Below are positions 17,953-27,099 of a stretch of 64,000 nucleotides of DNA, piece by piece. The position numbers were made by a program, and so were the translations under genes. The notes under the pieces are model-generated. The model made no database searches, was not told where the DNA came from, and was given only the letters and a program-made list of their open reading frames with translations. The stretch comes from Allomuricauda ruestringensis DSM 13258 (lineage in GTDB: Bacteria; Bacteroidota; Bacteroidia; Flavobacteriales; Flavobacteriaceae). Where the stretch lies: positions 62,001 to 126,000 of the forward strand of contig NC_015945.1 of assembly GCF_000224085.1 (NCBI RefSeq), written 5' to 3'. Every line of letters starts with the position of its first letter. Within the stretch, counting starts at the first letter, position 1.

Positions 17953-18222
17953 CTACTCGGTCTCCTTCTCTTCTTTCTTGAATTTTTTGTACTTGTTCTT
18001 GAACTTGTCAATTCTACCAGCGGTATCGACCAATTTGGTTTTACCGGTGTAGTATGGGTGGGAAGTTCTTGAAATTTCCAATTTTACCAAAGGGTATTCA
18101 ACACCATCAACACTGATGGTCTCTTTCGCTTCAGCAGTGGACTTTGTAATAAACACATCGTCGTTGGACATGTCTTTAAAAGCAACCAATCTATAGTTTT
18201 CTGGGTGTATACCTTTTCTCAT
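17953..18222 (-). CDS. rpmE2: 50S ribosomal protein L31 type B
   Basis: 89 aa, a normal length for type B L31. Recognisable by MRKGIHPENYRLVAFKD, the ISRTSHPYYTGKTKLVDTAGRIDKF block and a Lys/Glu-rich tail. It lacks the zinc-binding CxxC cysteines of type A L31, as type B forms do; these are usually favoured when zinc is scarce, though Bacteroidetes often use only this form. A clear promoter lies upstream (18258-18287). No Zur-like palindrome was seen, so constitutive expression is likely. Confidence 0.97.
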   Translation of the reverse strand: MRKGIHPENYRLVAFKDMSNDDVFITKSTAEAKETISVDGVEYPLVKLEISRTSHPYYTGKTKLVDTAGRIDKFKNKYKKFKKEEKETE

Positions 18223-18257
18223 CGTCTTAAATGCTTAATCTCAGAATTTTCAGGGTG

Positions 18258-18287
18258 CAAATTTAATGATTTCTTTTGTTTCTCCAA
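18258..18287 (-). promoter_or_regulatory. Bacteroidetes promoter of rpmE2
   Basis: On the minus strand TTG (complement of 18285-18287) and TAAATTTG (complement of 18258-18265) are separated by 19 bp, a full match to the TTG/TAnnTTTG consensus. They precede the L31 ATG at 18222 by about 36 bp. Confidence 0.8.
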
Positions 18288-18381
18288 GTTAAAACCACTA
18301 AAAAAATAAAAGTAAATTTATATGTAACAAAAATAAGTAATCAACCACTAATTAACCACAATCAACACAAATTTTAATAAA

Positions 18382-18903
18382 ATGGAACAACAACAACCAA
18401 AAACAGGGAAATTTGCACTTAACTACGGACTATTGTTGGGTGTAATATCCGTGGTGTTCGGCGTTATGCTCTACACCCAAAAAATGCACTACGAGACAAA
18501 TACTACTGTCATCGTAATCTCCATTGTAATAATGGCTGCCATCGTGTTTATGGCGGTCAACGCCTTTAAAAAGGCCAACGGTGGCTATTTAACCATTTCA
18601 GAAGCCTTAAAAGTTGCGGTTGGTTTGGCCTTAATTGGAACCATTATCACTTTGGCCTATCAATTTGTACTCACCAATTTTATTGAACCTGATTTTATGG
18701 ATAAGGCCATGGAGATTGCTAAGCCAAAAGCCATGGAACAAAACCCCAGCATGACCGAGGAGCAATGGGAACAAGGTATGGAAATGCAGAAAAGATTCGC
18801 ATGGATCCAATATCCCGTTATTTTGATCATGAACTGCGTAATCGGTTTAGTCTTGGGCCTTATTACGGGACTGATCTTGAAAAAGTCCAAAGCCGATTAC
18901 TAA
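18382..18903 (+). CDS. DUF4199 membrane protein
   Basis: 173 aa with about four membrane helices: near 14-34 (LNYGLLLGVISVVFGVML), 40-62, 75-100, and 145-165. The order and the YLTISEALKVAVGLALIG segment fit the DUF4199 family, common in Bacteroidetes and of unknown function. A loop between helices three and four contains MAEQNP-like acidic and Met-rich sequence (EEQWEQGMEMQKRF). It is 41 bp before the glycosyltransferase gene and in the same direction. These genes often sit beside DPM1-type glycosyltransferases, consistent with an envelope function. Confidence 0.85.
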   Translation: MEQQQPKTGKFALNYGLLLGVISVVFGVMLYTQKMHYETNTTVIVISIVIMAAIVFMAVNAFKKANGGYLTISEALKVAVGLALIGTIITLAYQFVLTNFIEPDFMDKAMEIAKPKAMEQNPSMTEEQWEQGMEMQKRFAWIQYPVILIMNCVIGLVLGLITGLILKKSKADY

Positions 18904-18914
18904 ACAAAAAATGC

Positions 18915-18922
18915 TACTTTTG
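18915..18922 (+). promoter_or_regulatory. TACTTTTG, -7 element before the glycosyltransferase
   Basis: This matches TAnnTTTG and ends 22 bp before the ATG at 18945. No convincing TTG -33 element lies at the right spacing, so it is only a partial promoter match. Confidence 0.35.
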
Positions 18923-18944
18923 AAGGGAATTCCAGAATCGAACA

Positions 18945-19892
18945 ATGCAGATTTCCATTGTAATTCCTTTACTTAACGAACAAGAATCGTTAAAAGAACT
19001 ACATGATTGGATTGTACAAGTGATGCAATCCAATCATTTTTCTTATGAAATTATCTTTATTGATGATGGCAGTACCGACGGCTCTTGGAAAACCATTTTG
19101 GAGCTTTCCAAAACCGACCCAAATATAAAAGGCATTCGGTTCCTAAAGAATTTTGGGAAATCCCAAGCCTTGCACGCAGGCTTTAAAACTGCCGAAGGAG
19201 AGGTTGTGGTCACCATGGATGCCGACCTTCAGGACAATCCAGAAGAAATCCCCGAAATGTACCGGATGGTTACCCAAGAAGGGCATCATGTGGTCTCGGG
19301 CTGGAAAAAGAAGCGGTATGATTCCGTTATTACCAAAAACATTCCCTCTAAACTGTTCAATTGGGCGGCACGGAAAACTTCTGGCGTAAAATTGCACGAT
19401 TTTAATTGCGGGCTCAAAGCCTTCAACCAAAAAGTGGTAAAAACCATCGAGGTATCTGGCGAAATGCATCGATATATCCCTGTTTTGGCCAAAAACGCAG
19501 GTTTTTCCGATATTACGGAAAAAGTGGTGCAGCACCAAGCCAGAAAATATGGCTCCACTAAATTTGGAGCGGAACGATTTATAAATGGCTTCTTGGATTT
19601 GATCACCATTTGGTTTGTTTCCAAATTTGGCCGAAGACCCATGCACCTTTTCGGCGCTTGGGGCGTACTTATGTTTATTGTAGGCCTGGGGTTCGCACTT
19701 TACTTGGGGATTGATAAGCTCTTCTTAAACCCAACAGGTCGTCTTATTACCCAAAAGCCGCAATTTTATATTGCGTTGACTGCCATGATCATTGGTACAC
19801 AACTATTTCTGGCGGGCTTCATTGGAGAGATTATGGTTCGGTCCCGAAAAAATGATACCAGATACAACATCTCCGATAAAATTAACCTCTAG
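18945..19892 (+). CDS. Family 2 glycosyltransferase, DPM1/ArnC-like
   Basis: 315 aa. GT-A domain: SIVIPLLNEQESL, FIDDGSTDGSW, VVTMDADLQDNPEEIPEM (DxD-type metal site) and the HDFNCGLKAFNQ segment typical of dolichol/undecaprenyl-phosphate sugar transferases. Two C-terminal membrane helices (about 232-258 and 276-298) anchor it. It probably moves a sugar from a nucleotide to a polyprenyl phosphate on the cytoplasmic face for glycan assembly. It precedes a phosphohexomutase and an MsbA-like exporter in the same direction. Confidence 0.92.
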   Translation: MQISIVIPLLNEQESLKELHDWIVQVMQSNHFSYEIIFIDDGSTDGSWKTILELSKTDPNIKGIRFLKNFGKSQALHAGFKTAEGEVVVTMDADLQDNPEEIPEMYRMVTQEGHHVVSGWKKKRYDSVITKNIPSKLFNWAARKTSGVKLHDFNCGLKAFNQKVVKTIEVSGEMHRYIPVLAKNAGFSDITEKVVQHQARKYGSTKFGAERFINGFLDLITIWFVSKFGRRPMHLFGAWGVLMFIVGLGFALYLGIDKLFLNPTGRLITQKPQFYIALTAMIIGTQLFLAGFIGEIMVRSRKNDTRYNISDKINL

Positions 19893-19950
19893 GCCATCCC
19901 CAAACCCAGTAAACTTTGTATTTTTAAACATCTAAACAACTATAAACACT

Positions 19951-21657
19951 ATGGATTCCATTACAGCTACAGCGCAAACTTGGTTGACCGATTTTTTTGA
20001 CGAAGACACAAAGAAGGAAATCAAACATCTTATAGAAAACGACCCTGAAGAGCTCAAGGAACGTTTTTATAAGGATTTAGAGTTTGGTACCGGGGGCATG
20101 CGCGGTGTAATGGGTGTTGGCACCAATAGAATAAATAAGTACACCTTGGGCAAAAATACCCAAGGCCTTAGCAATTATCTTAAAAAATCCTACACGGACA
20201 ATGATCTTAGGGTTGTAATTGCCTACGATTGCAGACACAATTCTAAATCTTTGGCAAAAACGGTGGCAGAGGTTTTTTCCGCGAACGGAATTCGAGTTCA
20301 TCTGTTTTCCGATTTAAGAACAACCCCCGAGCTTTCTTATGCCGTAAAGCATATAGGCTGTCATGCAGGGATTGTTTTAACAGCTTCCCACAACCCACCG
20401 GAATACAACGGATACAAAGTATATTGGGCCGATGGTGGACAGATTGTGCCTCCGCAGGATGGAGAAATTATAGCGGAAATCAATGCGCTATCTTTTGAGG
20501 ATATCAAATTTGATAAAGATGAAAATCTGATACATTTAATTGATGAAGATGTGGACGAAGCCTTTTTTGATGCATCTGTAAAAAATGGAAGTTTTGATGC
20601 CAAGGGGAAGGACAATTTTAAAATCGTCTTCACTTCCTTGCACGGAACCTCCATTACCGCCATTCCAGAAGTATTGAAACGAGCAGGTTACAAAAACGTC
20701 ACCATTATTGAGGAGCAAGCTAAACCGGATGGGGATTTCCCGACTGTAGAATCTCCAAACCCTGAAGAACCAGAAGCATTGTCCATGGCCATAAAAAAAG
20801 CCGAGGAGATTGGTGCGGACATGGTGGTGGGCACCGACCCCGATAGTGACCGTTTGGGAATCGCAGTGCGCAACTTGGATGGTAAAATAGAACTACTGAA
20901 CGGGAACCAGACCATGGTCCTCATGACAAAATTTCTTTTGGACCAATACAAGGAAGAAGGATTCAAGGGCAACGAATTTATTGCTACGACCATTGTTTCC
21001 ACCCCAATGATGCAACAAATGGCAAAATCGTACGGTGTGGAGTTTAAAACAGCGTTGACGGGCTTTAAATGGATCGGCAAAATGATCAAGGATTTTCCCA
21101 ACTCCCGATTTATTGGCGGTGGCGAGGAAAGTTTTGGATATATGGTCGGAGACTTTGTACGAGATAAAGATGCAGTCACCGCTACCCTATTGGCCTGCGA
21201 AATCGCTGCCAGCGCCAAAGCCAATGGAAGCTCTTTTTACAAAGATTTGATTGATGCCTACGTAGAATTTGGTTTTTATAAGGAAAAACTCATCTCCATC
21301 ACCAAAAAAGGAATGAGCGGAGCAGAAGAAATCAAACAAATGCTGAAAGATTTTAAAGAAAATCCAGTAAACAGCGTTCAAGGTTCAAAACTGCTCTACA
21401 TTGAAGATTACAATACCTCCATTGTAAAAAATGTACAGACAGGTGAAGAGTTTACGCTTCATTTGCCAAAATCCAATGTATTGATTTACGAAACGGAGGA
21501 TGGCACCCGAATTGCCGCTCGACCTAGTGGAACAGAACCCAAAGTAAAGTTTTACATCAGTACAAATGCAAAATTGGACAAGGCAGCGGATTATAAATCC
21601 GTAAATTCGCAGTTGGATACCAAAATAGAAGGTATCATTTCTGAGCTGAATTTATAA
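19951..21657 (+). CDS. Phosphohexomutase (phosphoglucomutase/phosphomannomutase)
   Basis: 568 aa. All four active-site loops are present: TASHNPPEYNG with phosphoserine Ser146, the metal loop DPDSDR (296-301), the sugar-binding GGGEESFGY, and the phosphate-binding RPSGTEPKVKFY near the C-terminus. Length matches the long PgcA/YbbT-like class. It interconverts hexose 1- and 6-phosphates, supplying sugar-1-phosphates. It ends 4 bp before the ABC exporter gene. The exact sugar (glucose or mannose) is not settled by sequence. Confidence 0.95.
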   Translation: MDSITATAQTWLTDFFDEDTKKEIKHLIENDPEELKERFYKDLEFGTGGMRGVMGVGTNRINKYTLGKNTQGLSNYLKKSYTDNDLRVVIAYDCRHNSKSLAKTVAEVFSANGIRVHLFSDLRTTPELSYAVKHIGCHAGIVLTASHNPPEYNGYKVYWADGGQIVPPQDGEIIAEINALSFEDIKFDKDENLIHLIDEDVDEAFFDASVKNGSFDAKGKDNFKIVFTSLHGTSITAIPEVLKRAGYKNVTIIEEQAKPDGDFPTVESPNPEEPEALSMAIKKAEEIGADMVVGTDPDSDRLGIAVRNLDGKIELLNGNQTMVLMTKFLLDQYKEEGFKGNEFIATTIVSTPMMQQMAKSYGVEFKTALTGFKWIGKMIKDFPNSRFIGGGEESFGYMVGDFVRDKDAVTATLLACEIAASAKANGSSFYKDLIDAYVEFGFYKEKLISITKKGMSGAEEIKQMLKDFKENPVNSVQGSKLLYIEDYNTSIVKNVQTGEEFTLHLPKSNVLIYETEDGTRIAARPSGTEPKVKFYISTNAKLDKAADYKSVNSQLDTKIEGIISELNL

Positions 21658-21661
21658 GTGA

Positions 21662-23488
21662 ATGAACTACTTTAAAAAGATTCTCCAATTTGCGAGACCA
21701 TACCGCAGATATGGATTTTTGAACATTTTCTTTAATATTTTATATGCGCTTTTCAGTGCATTGTCCTTTGCTGCTTTGATTCCCATGCTGGATGTGCTCT
21801 TTAAACCACAAGAGAAGGTGCTTGTGGAACCAGTTTACGAAGGCTTCGCCAAATCAAAGGATTACCTACAAGACTACATCAACTATCGAATTACGGCGTA
21901 TGCTGGGGACGAGGAAATGAAAGCCTTGGTCTTGGTCATAGGTCTGGTACTAGTACTTTTCTTGTTGAAAAATGCCTTTAACTACTTGGCCATGTACTTT
22001 ATTACCTTTTTGCGTAATGGAGTACTCAAGGATATCCGAAACAAGATGTACCGGAAGATTATGGACCTACCCATCTCCTATTTCTCGGAAAAAAGAAAGG
22101 GAGATGTCATTGCCAGAATTACTTCCGATGTTTTAGAAATACAACATTCCTTTCTGTCCATTTTAGAATTGATCGTTCGAGAACCTTTGACCATCTTTTT
22201 CACCATATTGGTCATGTTCGGGATAAGCACAAAGCTTACCATCTTCGTTTTTGTTTTTATCCCAGTAGCGGGAATGATTATTTCCCGAATTGGTAAATCG
22301 CTGAAAAAGAAATCGGATAGAGTACAAAGAGAACAGGGTGAATTCCTTTCCATCGTGGAAGAAACTTTGGGTGGACTTCGTGTAATCAAAGCTTTTAATT
22401 CAGAATCCAGGTTTTATCAAACTTTCAAAAATTCAACAACACGTTTTTTCCATTTCTCCAATTCCTTATTGAACAGACAAAACTTAGCCTCGCCTACGGG
22501 AGAGTTTTTGGGAATTCTGGTTATAGGCATTTTATTGTGGTTTGGCGGTAAAATGGTTTTGGTGGACAAAACTTTGGATGCCTCTTCCTTTATTGCTTAT
22601 ATGGGGTTGGCCTATAACATCCTAACCCCCGCAAAAGCCATCAGTAAGGCATCCTATGGTGTTAAAAAAGGAAACGCTGCTGCCGAGCGTGTTTTGGAAA
22701 TACTCGAATCCGAAAACCCCATCACCGATATTGATGGAGCTGAAGATAAAACGGATTTTAATTCAGGTATTGAATTGAAAGAAGTCGGTTTCAAATATGA
22801 AGACGATTATATTCTGAAAAATTTCAACCTAAAGGTTGATAAAGGGAAGACTGTTGCCTTGGTGGGACAATCCGGTAGCGGCAAAAGCACCGTGGCCAAT
22901 TTGGTTACCCGTTTTTACGATGTCAATAAAGGAGAAATACTGATTGACGGCACCAACATCAAACACATTACCAAAAAGTCGTTGCGCGGACTCATGGGGT
23001 TGGTAACTCAGGACTCCATTCTTTTCAACGATTCCGTAAAGAACAACATTGCTTTGGGCAAGGAAAATGCTACTATGGATGAAATTGTGGAAGCTGCCAA
23101 AGTGGCCAACGCTCATGATTTTATCACAGAGCTGCCCAATGGCTACGATACCAATATTGGAGATAGTGGAAATAAATTAAGTGGTGGACAAAAACAACGT
23201 TTGTCCATTGCACGTGCCGTGCTCAAAAACCCACCCATTATGATTTTGGACGAAGCCACCTCGGCTTTGGACACCGAAAGCGAACGATTGGTGCAAGATG
23301 CTTTGGAGAAAATGATGCAAAACCGCACTTCCATTGTAATTGCCCATCGACTATCCACCATTCAAAATGCAAATTCCATAGTGGTGATGAGCAAAGGCGA
23401 AATTGTGGAACAAGGCACCCATGAAGAACTGATGAAGTCTGCAAAAAGCTACAAAAAACTGGTGGAGATGCAGTCGTTTGCTTCGTAA
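21662..23488 (+). CDS. MsbA-like ABC exporter (fused permease and ATPase)
   Basis: 608 aa half-transporter that would act as a dimer in the inner membrane. Six membrane helices occupy about 1-340 (first two at 15-40 and 95-120). The ATPase domain has Walker A GQSGSGKST (about 402-410), signature LSGGQKQR (about 508) and Walker B IMILDEATSALD. It starts 4 bp after the mutase stop. MsbA-like lipid or LPS flipping is plausible for Bacteroidetes, but drug or peptide export cannot be excluded. Confidence 0.93.
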   Translation: MNYFKKILQFARPYRRYGFLNIFFNILYALFSALSFAALIPMLDVLFKPQEKVLVEPVYEGFAKSKDYLQDYINYRITAYAGDEEMKALVLVIGLVLVLFLLKNAFNYLAMYFITFLRNGVLKDIRNKMYRKIMDLPISYFSEKRKGDVIARITSDVLEIQHSFLSILELIVREPLTIFFTILVMFGISTKLTIFVFVFIPVAGMIISRIGKSLKKKSDRVQREQGEFLSIVEETLGGLRVIKAFNSESRFYQTFKNSTTRFFHFSNSLLNRQNLASPTGEFLGILVIGILLWFGGKMVLVDKTLDASSFIAYMGLAYNILTPAKAISKASYGVKKGNAAAERVLEILESENPITDIDGAEDKTDFNSGIELKEVGFKYEDDYILKNFNLKVDKGKTVALVGQSGSGKSTVANLVTRFYDVNKGEILIDGTNIKHITKKSLRGLMGLVTQDSILFNDSVKNNIALGKENATMDEIVEAAKVANAHDFITELPNGYDTNIGDSGNKLSGGQKQRLSIARAVLKNPPIMILDEATSALDTESERLVQDALEKMMQNRTSIVIAHRLSTIQNANSIVVMSKGEIVEQGTHEELMKSAKSYKKLVEMQSFAS

Positions 23489-23507
23489 GAAGTTGGATTG
23501 TTGAAAT

Positions 23508-23690
23508 TATTTGGTGTGACATACTCTCAAAATGAGAGTGAGATGCTGAAACTAGTTCAGTATGACGAGCTTCTTTTAAACAGTTGCATCGAGCGCCCGC
23601 CTGCCGGACGGGTGTGATGCTCAGAAGGGCACCAAAACCTGTCATTCCGTACTTGATACGGAATCCCTCACTTATTAAATGCATTATCGA
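23508..23690. repeat. Dispersed short palindromic repeats
   Basis: Contains a CTCTCA-AAA-TGAGAG hairpin (23524-23538), GATGCTGAA-N5-TTCAG, GCCCGCCTGCCGGACGGG, and a CATTCCGTA...TACGGAATC pair. Related pieces recur at 28010-28275, 29940-30290, 36310-36425 and 51810-51870. This fills most of the 290-bp gap between genes that converge here. Confidence 0.75.
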
Positions 23691-23778
23691 TTATAATCGA
23701 AATATTTAAGTGTTCGATAAAATTGGTGCAACTCGTGTCAATAAAAGGCTCCCGGCTTCCGGCCCCTAAAGAACCCTT

Positions 23779-24810
23779 TTATTTGAATACCAATTGTGCA
23801 ATCCTGTTTTTTCCCGCAGCGTATGCAGTCGAGTCGTTTAAAAAGCGAAGGGTATAAAAAGACGCTTCACTTAATTGTTGCCAGCTTTCACCACCATCAA
23901 AAGAATAGGAAACTCCTGTAAATCCAACAGCCACCAAATCCTTGCCACCAGAATTCGGAACAAACTGCACACAACTTTTATATCCCGGTTCCAACCCATT
24001 AGCAACCAATTGCCAGGTTTTACCGCCATCAACCGTTTTTATTTTATTCGCCCTGTTAGATCCTGGTTGGGTGTAATCCCCTCCAATAGCAAAACCTGTG
24101 TTTTCATCAAAAAAGTCCAACGAGTAAATACCTTGGGTTGGTTCTTTGGAAACAATTGGGGTTTCCTGTATTTCCCAAGTCATTCCCTTATCGCTTGAAT
24201 AGTAAATTCTTCCTTCCGTGGTGCCAATCCAAACTTTATTTCCCTGCACGGCAATATTGCTGTTACTGGCAGCAAAAGCACCTTCGTCCTCAATACCCTC
24301 AGGCAAATCAGAACAGGCCAATTTTGTCCAAGAAGTGCCACCATCCCTTGTAACAATGATGGAAAGGCAACCATCTACCGTATCGCCCACAGCAATGCCC
24401 TCAGTATCGTTCCAAAAAGCAAGGCTATCGTAAAAAACACCTTCCCCGTCTTCCGTATATACCAATTCCATCTTTCCTTGGTCGCCTGTTTTGTACAATA
24501 AAGCAGGGCTTTCCACCGAAAGCATGAAAAAATCGCTTGAAGTATGGCCTACGGCCCTAAAATGTGGTTGAATGGAATCAAATATCTGAACATTTGCCCT
24601 AACCTTGTGCGAATTAACATCAACAGTGCCATAAACTCCATTGCTCCCTGCAAATGCCAACGTTCTGCTATCCAAAAAGGTAATCGCCCGTATACTTACG
24701 GAGTCTTCAAAAACAGGTGTTACTGTAACAGATTGAAAGGGCTTTTGTTTTGGCTCCCCGGCGCAGGAAAGCAATACAAGAGCCATTGAAAAGGAAATGA
24801 TTGACCTCAT
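23779..24810 (-). CDS. YCF48/BNR-type beta-propeller lipoprotein
   Basis: 343 aa from the ATG at 24810, chosen because it opens directly into a lipoprotein signal (MRSIISF...VLLSCAG); a longer frame begins at 24855. The rest is repeated blades with the pattern TDGGTSWTKL, SSDKGMTWEIQE, TVDGGKTWQLV and SFDGGESWQQL, as in YCF48-like photosystem assembly factors and BNR/sialidase-type propellers. In heterotrophic Bacteroidetes such proteins are uncharacterised extracytoplasmic propellers. It is divergent from the RNA methyltransferase gene by 56 bp. Confidence 0.85.
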   Translation of the reverse strand: MRSIISFSMALVLLSCAGEPKQKPFQSVTVTPVFEDSVSIRAITFLDSRTLAFAGSNGVYGTVDVNSHKVRANVQIFDSIQPHFRAVGHTSSDFFMLSVESPALLYKTGDQGKMELVYTEDGEGVFYDSLAFWNDTEGIAVGDTVDGCLSIIVTRDGGTSWTKLACSDLPEGIEDEGAFAASNSNIAVQGNKVWIGTTEGRIYYSSDKGMTWEIQETPIVSKEPTQGIYSLDFFDENTGFAIGGDYTQPGSNRANKIKTVDGGKTWQLVANGLEPGYKSCVQFVPNSGGKDLVAVGFTGVSYSFDGGESWQQLSEASFYTLRFLNDSTAYAAGKNRIAQLVFK

Positions 24811-24844
24811 CGTATTTATTTTCCTCAAAAGTAAGCAGAAATCA

Positions 24845-24852
24845 TACCTTTG
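24845..24852 (+). promoter_or_regulatory. TACCTTTG, -7 element before the RNA methyltransferase
   Basis: Matches TAnnTTTG and ends 14 bp before the ATG at 24867. No good TTG partner is visible at standard spacing. Confidence 0.45.
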
Positions 24853-24866
24853 CAACCTTATTTGAT

Positions 24867-26081
24867 ATGATGCGTTTACACAGAAACTTGGTATTTGCCG
24901 TAATTGATGCCCTTCACATGATTTTTAATGAGGGGGAATATGCTGATAAAGTGATTGAAAAAGTACTGCGTTACGATAAACGCTGGGGGGCTAGAGACCG
25001 TGGATTTATCGCAGAGACCACATACGATATAGTTCGATGGAAACGCCTATATTCTGAAATTGCAGAAGTGCACGAGCCTTACAGTCGTGAACATTTGTTC
25101 CGTTTGTTCGGGGTTTGGTGCGTGCTACGTGGTGTCCGAATCCCCGATTGGAAACAACTGGAAGGCACACCAGAACGCCGTATAAAAGGTAAGTTTGATG
25201 AATTGTCCAAAATCCGAAAGCTTAGGGAATCCATTCCTGATTGGATGGACGAACTTGGGGAAAAATCGCTGGGCAATGAGCTTTGGACCAAAGAAATTGC
25301 CGCCCAAAATCAACAAGCCGATGTTATTTTGCGAACCAATACACTAAAGGTTCCAAAGCCCCAGCTAAAGAATTTTTTGGCCAAGGAGGATATAGCTACG
25401 GAATTTATAGAAGGTTACCCCGATGCATTAAAGCTAGTGGAACGCAAGAATGTTTTTGTAACCCAAGCCTTTAAAGATGGGCTGTTCGAAGTGCAAGATG
25501 CCTCTTCCCAATTGGTGGCTCCATTTTTAGAAGTTGAACCGGGACAACGGGTTGTGGATGCATGCGCCGGTGCAGGTGGTAAAACGCTACACTTAGCCTC
25601 ACAAATGCAAAACAAAGGCCAATTGATTGCTTTGGACATTTATGAAAGTAAATTGAAGAAGCTCAAAAAAAGGGCCAGACGGAATGGTGTGCACAATGTG
25701 GAAACTAGAGCGATTGATTCCACCAAAGTGATCAAAAAACTATATAATAGCGCAGACCGTTTATTGTTGGATGCACCCTGTTCAGGATTAGGGGTCATCA
25801 AAAGAAACCCTGACTCCAAATGGAAATTGGAACCTGAATTTGTGGACCGTATTATGGGGGTACAGCAAGATATTCTCCAGAATTACAGCAAAATGGTAAA
25901 AAAAGATGGACAGATGGTCTATGCTACCTGTTCCATACTTCCACAGGAAAACTCAGAACAAGTCAAAAAGTTTTTGGAGTCCGAAAACGGGAAAGACTTT
26001 GAGTTTGTAAGAGAACGTAATGTTTTTGCTTCAGAAACTGGCTTTGATGGGTTTTATATGGCGTTGCTGGCCAAACGTTAA
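24867..26081 (+). CDS. RsmB/NOP2-type rRNA m5C methyltransferase
   Basis: 404 aa from 24867; an extended frame from 24801 would overlap the promoter and the divergent gene, so it is not used. A NusB-like N-terminal part (about 1-130) precedes a SAM-dependent domain with VVDACAGAGGKTLHLA (SAM motif), DAPCSGLGVIKRNPDSKW (catalytic Cys at about 302) and YATCSILPQEN (second Cys at about 352), the two-cysteine signature of RNA m5C methyltransferases. It modifies cytosine in rRNA, probably 16S. The exact site is not known. Confidence 0.92.
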   Translation: MMRLHRNLVFAVIDALHMIFNEGEYADKVIEKVLRYDKRWGARDRGFIAETTYDIVRWKRLYSEIAEVHEPYSREHLFRLFGVWCVLRGVRIPDWKQLEGTPERRIKGKFDELSKIRKLRESIPDWMDELGEKSLGNELWTKEIAAQNQQADVILRTNTLKVPKPQLKNFLAKEDIATEFIEGYPDALKLVERKNVFVTQAFKDGLFEVQDASSQLVAPFLEVEPGQRVVDACAGAGGKTLHLASQMQNKGQLIALDIYESKLKKLKKRARRNGVHNVETRAIDSTKVIKKLYNSADRLLLDAPCSGLGVIKRNPDSKWKLEPEFVDRIMGVQQDILQNYSKMVKKDGQMVYATCSILPQENSEQVKKFLESENGKDFEFVRERNVFASETGFDGFYMALLAKR

Positions 26082-26201
26082 AGCAATTATTTTACTTACT
26101 ACCCTAAAATCAGGCTACAACAACCTTAGATTTGGCTACATTATCCCTCTTATTTGAGGGCAACTTTGCAGTGTCAATTTATAACAAAAAAATCAAGGAA
26201 A

Positions 26202-27044
26202 ATGGACACTAAAAAAGTATGGTTGATCACAGGAGCCTCAAAAGGGTTGGGGCTAACAATGGTAAAAAAGCTACTGGACAATGGATACAAGGTAGCAGCA
26301 ACTTCAAGAAATTTAAGTGCTTTGGAAAGTGCGGTAGGCCAACATATCGATTTCTTGCCCCTTCAAGTGGATTTGATTAGTGAAGAAAGTGTTGAATCTG
26401 GTATTTCCAAGGTGTTGGACACATTTGGCCGCATTGATGTGGTAGTGAACAATGCAGGTTACGGCCAAAATGGAACATTGGAGGAGTTGACCGATGAAGA
26501 ATCGCGACAAAACTTTGATGTCAATGTTTTTGGTATGCTGAACGTAATTAGAAAAGCAATGCCGCATTTGAGAAAACAACAATCGGGGCATATTTTCAAC
26601 ATTGCCTCCATTGCAGGTATGGTAGCGAACTTTCCTGGGTTTGGCATTTACTGCGCCACAAAATTTGCCGTAGTTGGGCTCACGGAAGCACTTTCAGCGG
26701 AAGCAAAATTATTTGGAATAAATGCCACGGTAGTATATCCCGGATATTTCCGTACCGAGTTTTTGTCCGATGAATCCCTGCGCTTAGCTAAAAACAAAAT
26801 GGATATTTATGCCCCAGCCCGTGAGTCGGAACGCTTGCACAAGGAAGAAATTGCCGGAAACCAACCAGGTGATCCTAAAAAAGCCGCAGAGGTAATAATT
26901 GAGGTTGCCGAAAGCAAAACCCCTACCCTACATTTGTTCTTGGGCAGCGACTCGTATGCTATGGCACAAGATAAATTGAAATCCTTGGAAACCATATTGG
27001 AAAGTAACAAGGTGTTGAGTCATTCCACAGATTTTAAAAATTAA
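26202..27044 (+). CDS. Short-chain dehydrogenase/reductase
   Basis: 280 aa from the ATG at 26202 (MDTKKVWLITGAS); a longer frame from 26154 adds no plausible sequence. Classical SDR motifs: TGASKGLG (NAD(P) site), NNAGYGQNG, IFNIASIAG with catalytic Ser, and YCATK (Tyr and Lys). Many SDRs of this size reduce or oxidise alcohols of unknown identity. A hairpin (27058-27088) separates it from an AraC regulator that reads in the same direction and may control it. Confidence 0.93.
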   Translation: MDTKKVWLITGASKGLGLTMVKKLLDNGYKVAATSRNLSALESAVGQHIDFLPLQVDLISEESVESGISKVLDTFGRIDVVVNNAGYGQNGTLEELTDEESRQNFDVNVFGMLNVIRKAMPHLRKQQSGHIFNIASIAGMVANFPGFGIYCATKFAVVGLTEALSAEAKLFGINATVVYPGYFRTEFLSDESLRLAKNKMDIYAPARESERLHKEEIAGNQPGDPKKAAEVIIEVAESKTPTLHLFLGSDSYAMAQDKLKSLETILESNKVLSHSTDFKN

Positions 27045-27057
27045 TCTTTAATTTTAA

Positions 27058-27088
27058 ATGGGGTGAGAGGCTTCCCCTCACCCCATTA
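27058..27088. terminator. Strong hairpin between SDR and AraC genes
   Basis: AATGGGGTGAG (27058-27068) pairs perfectly with CTCACCCCATT (27078-27088), loop of 9 nt. There is no good T-run on the + strand, so it may act as a terminator in the minus direction, a weak terminator, or an RNA-stability element. Confidence 0.5.
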
Positions 27089-27099
27089 ACCAATAGTAT

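Noticed and set aside
24801..24866. Upstream extension of the RNA methyltransferase
   Set aside because: The extra residues cross a TAnnTTTG promoter element and overlap the start of the divergent lipoprotein gene. The ATG at 24867 fits the family better.
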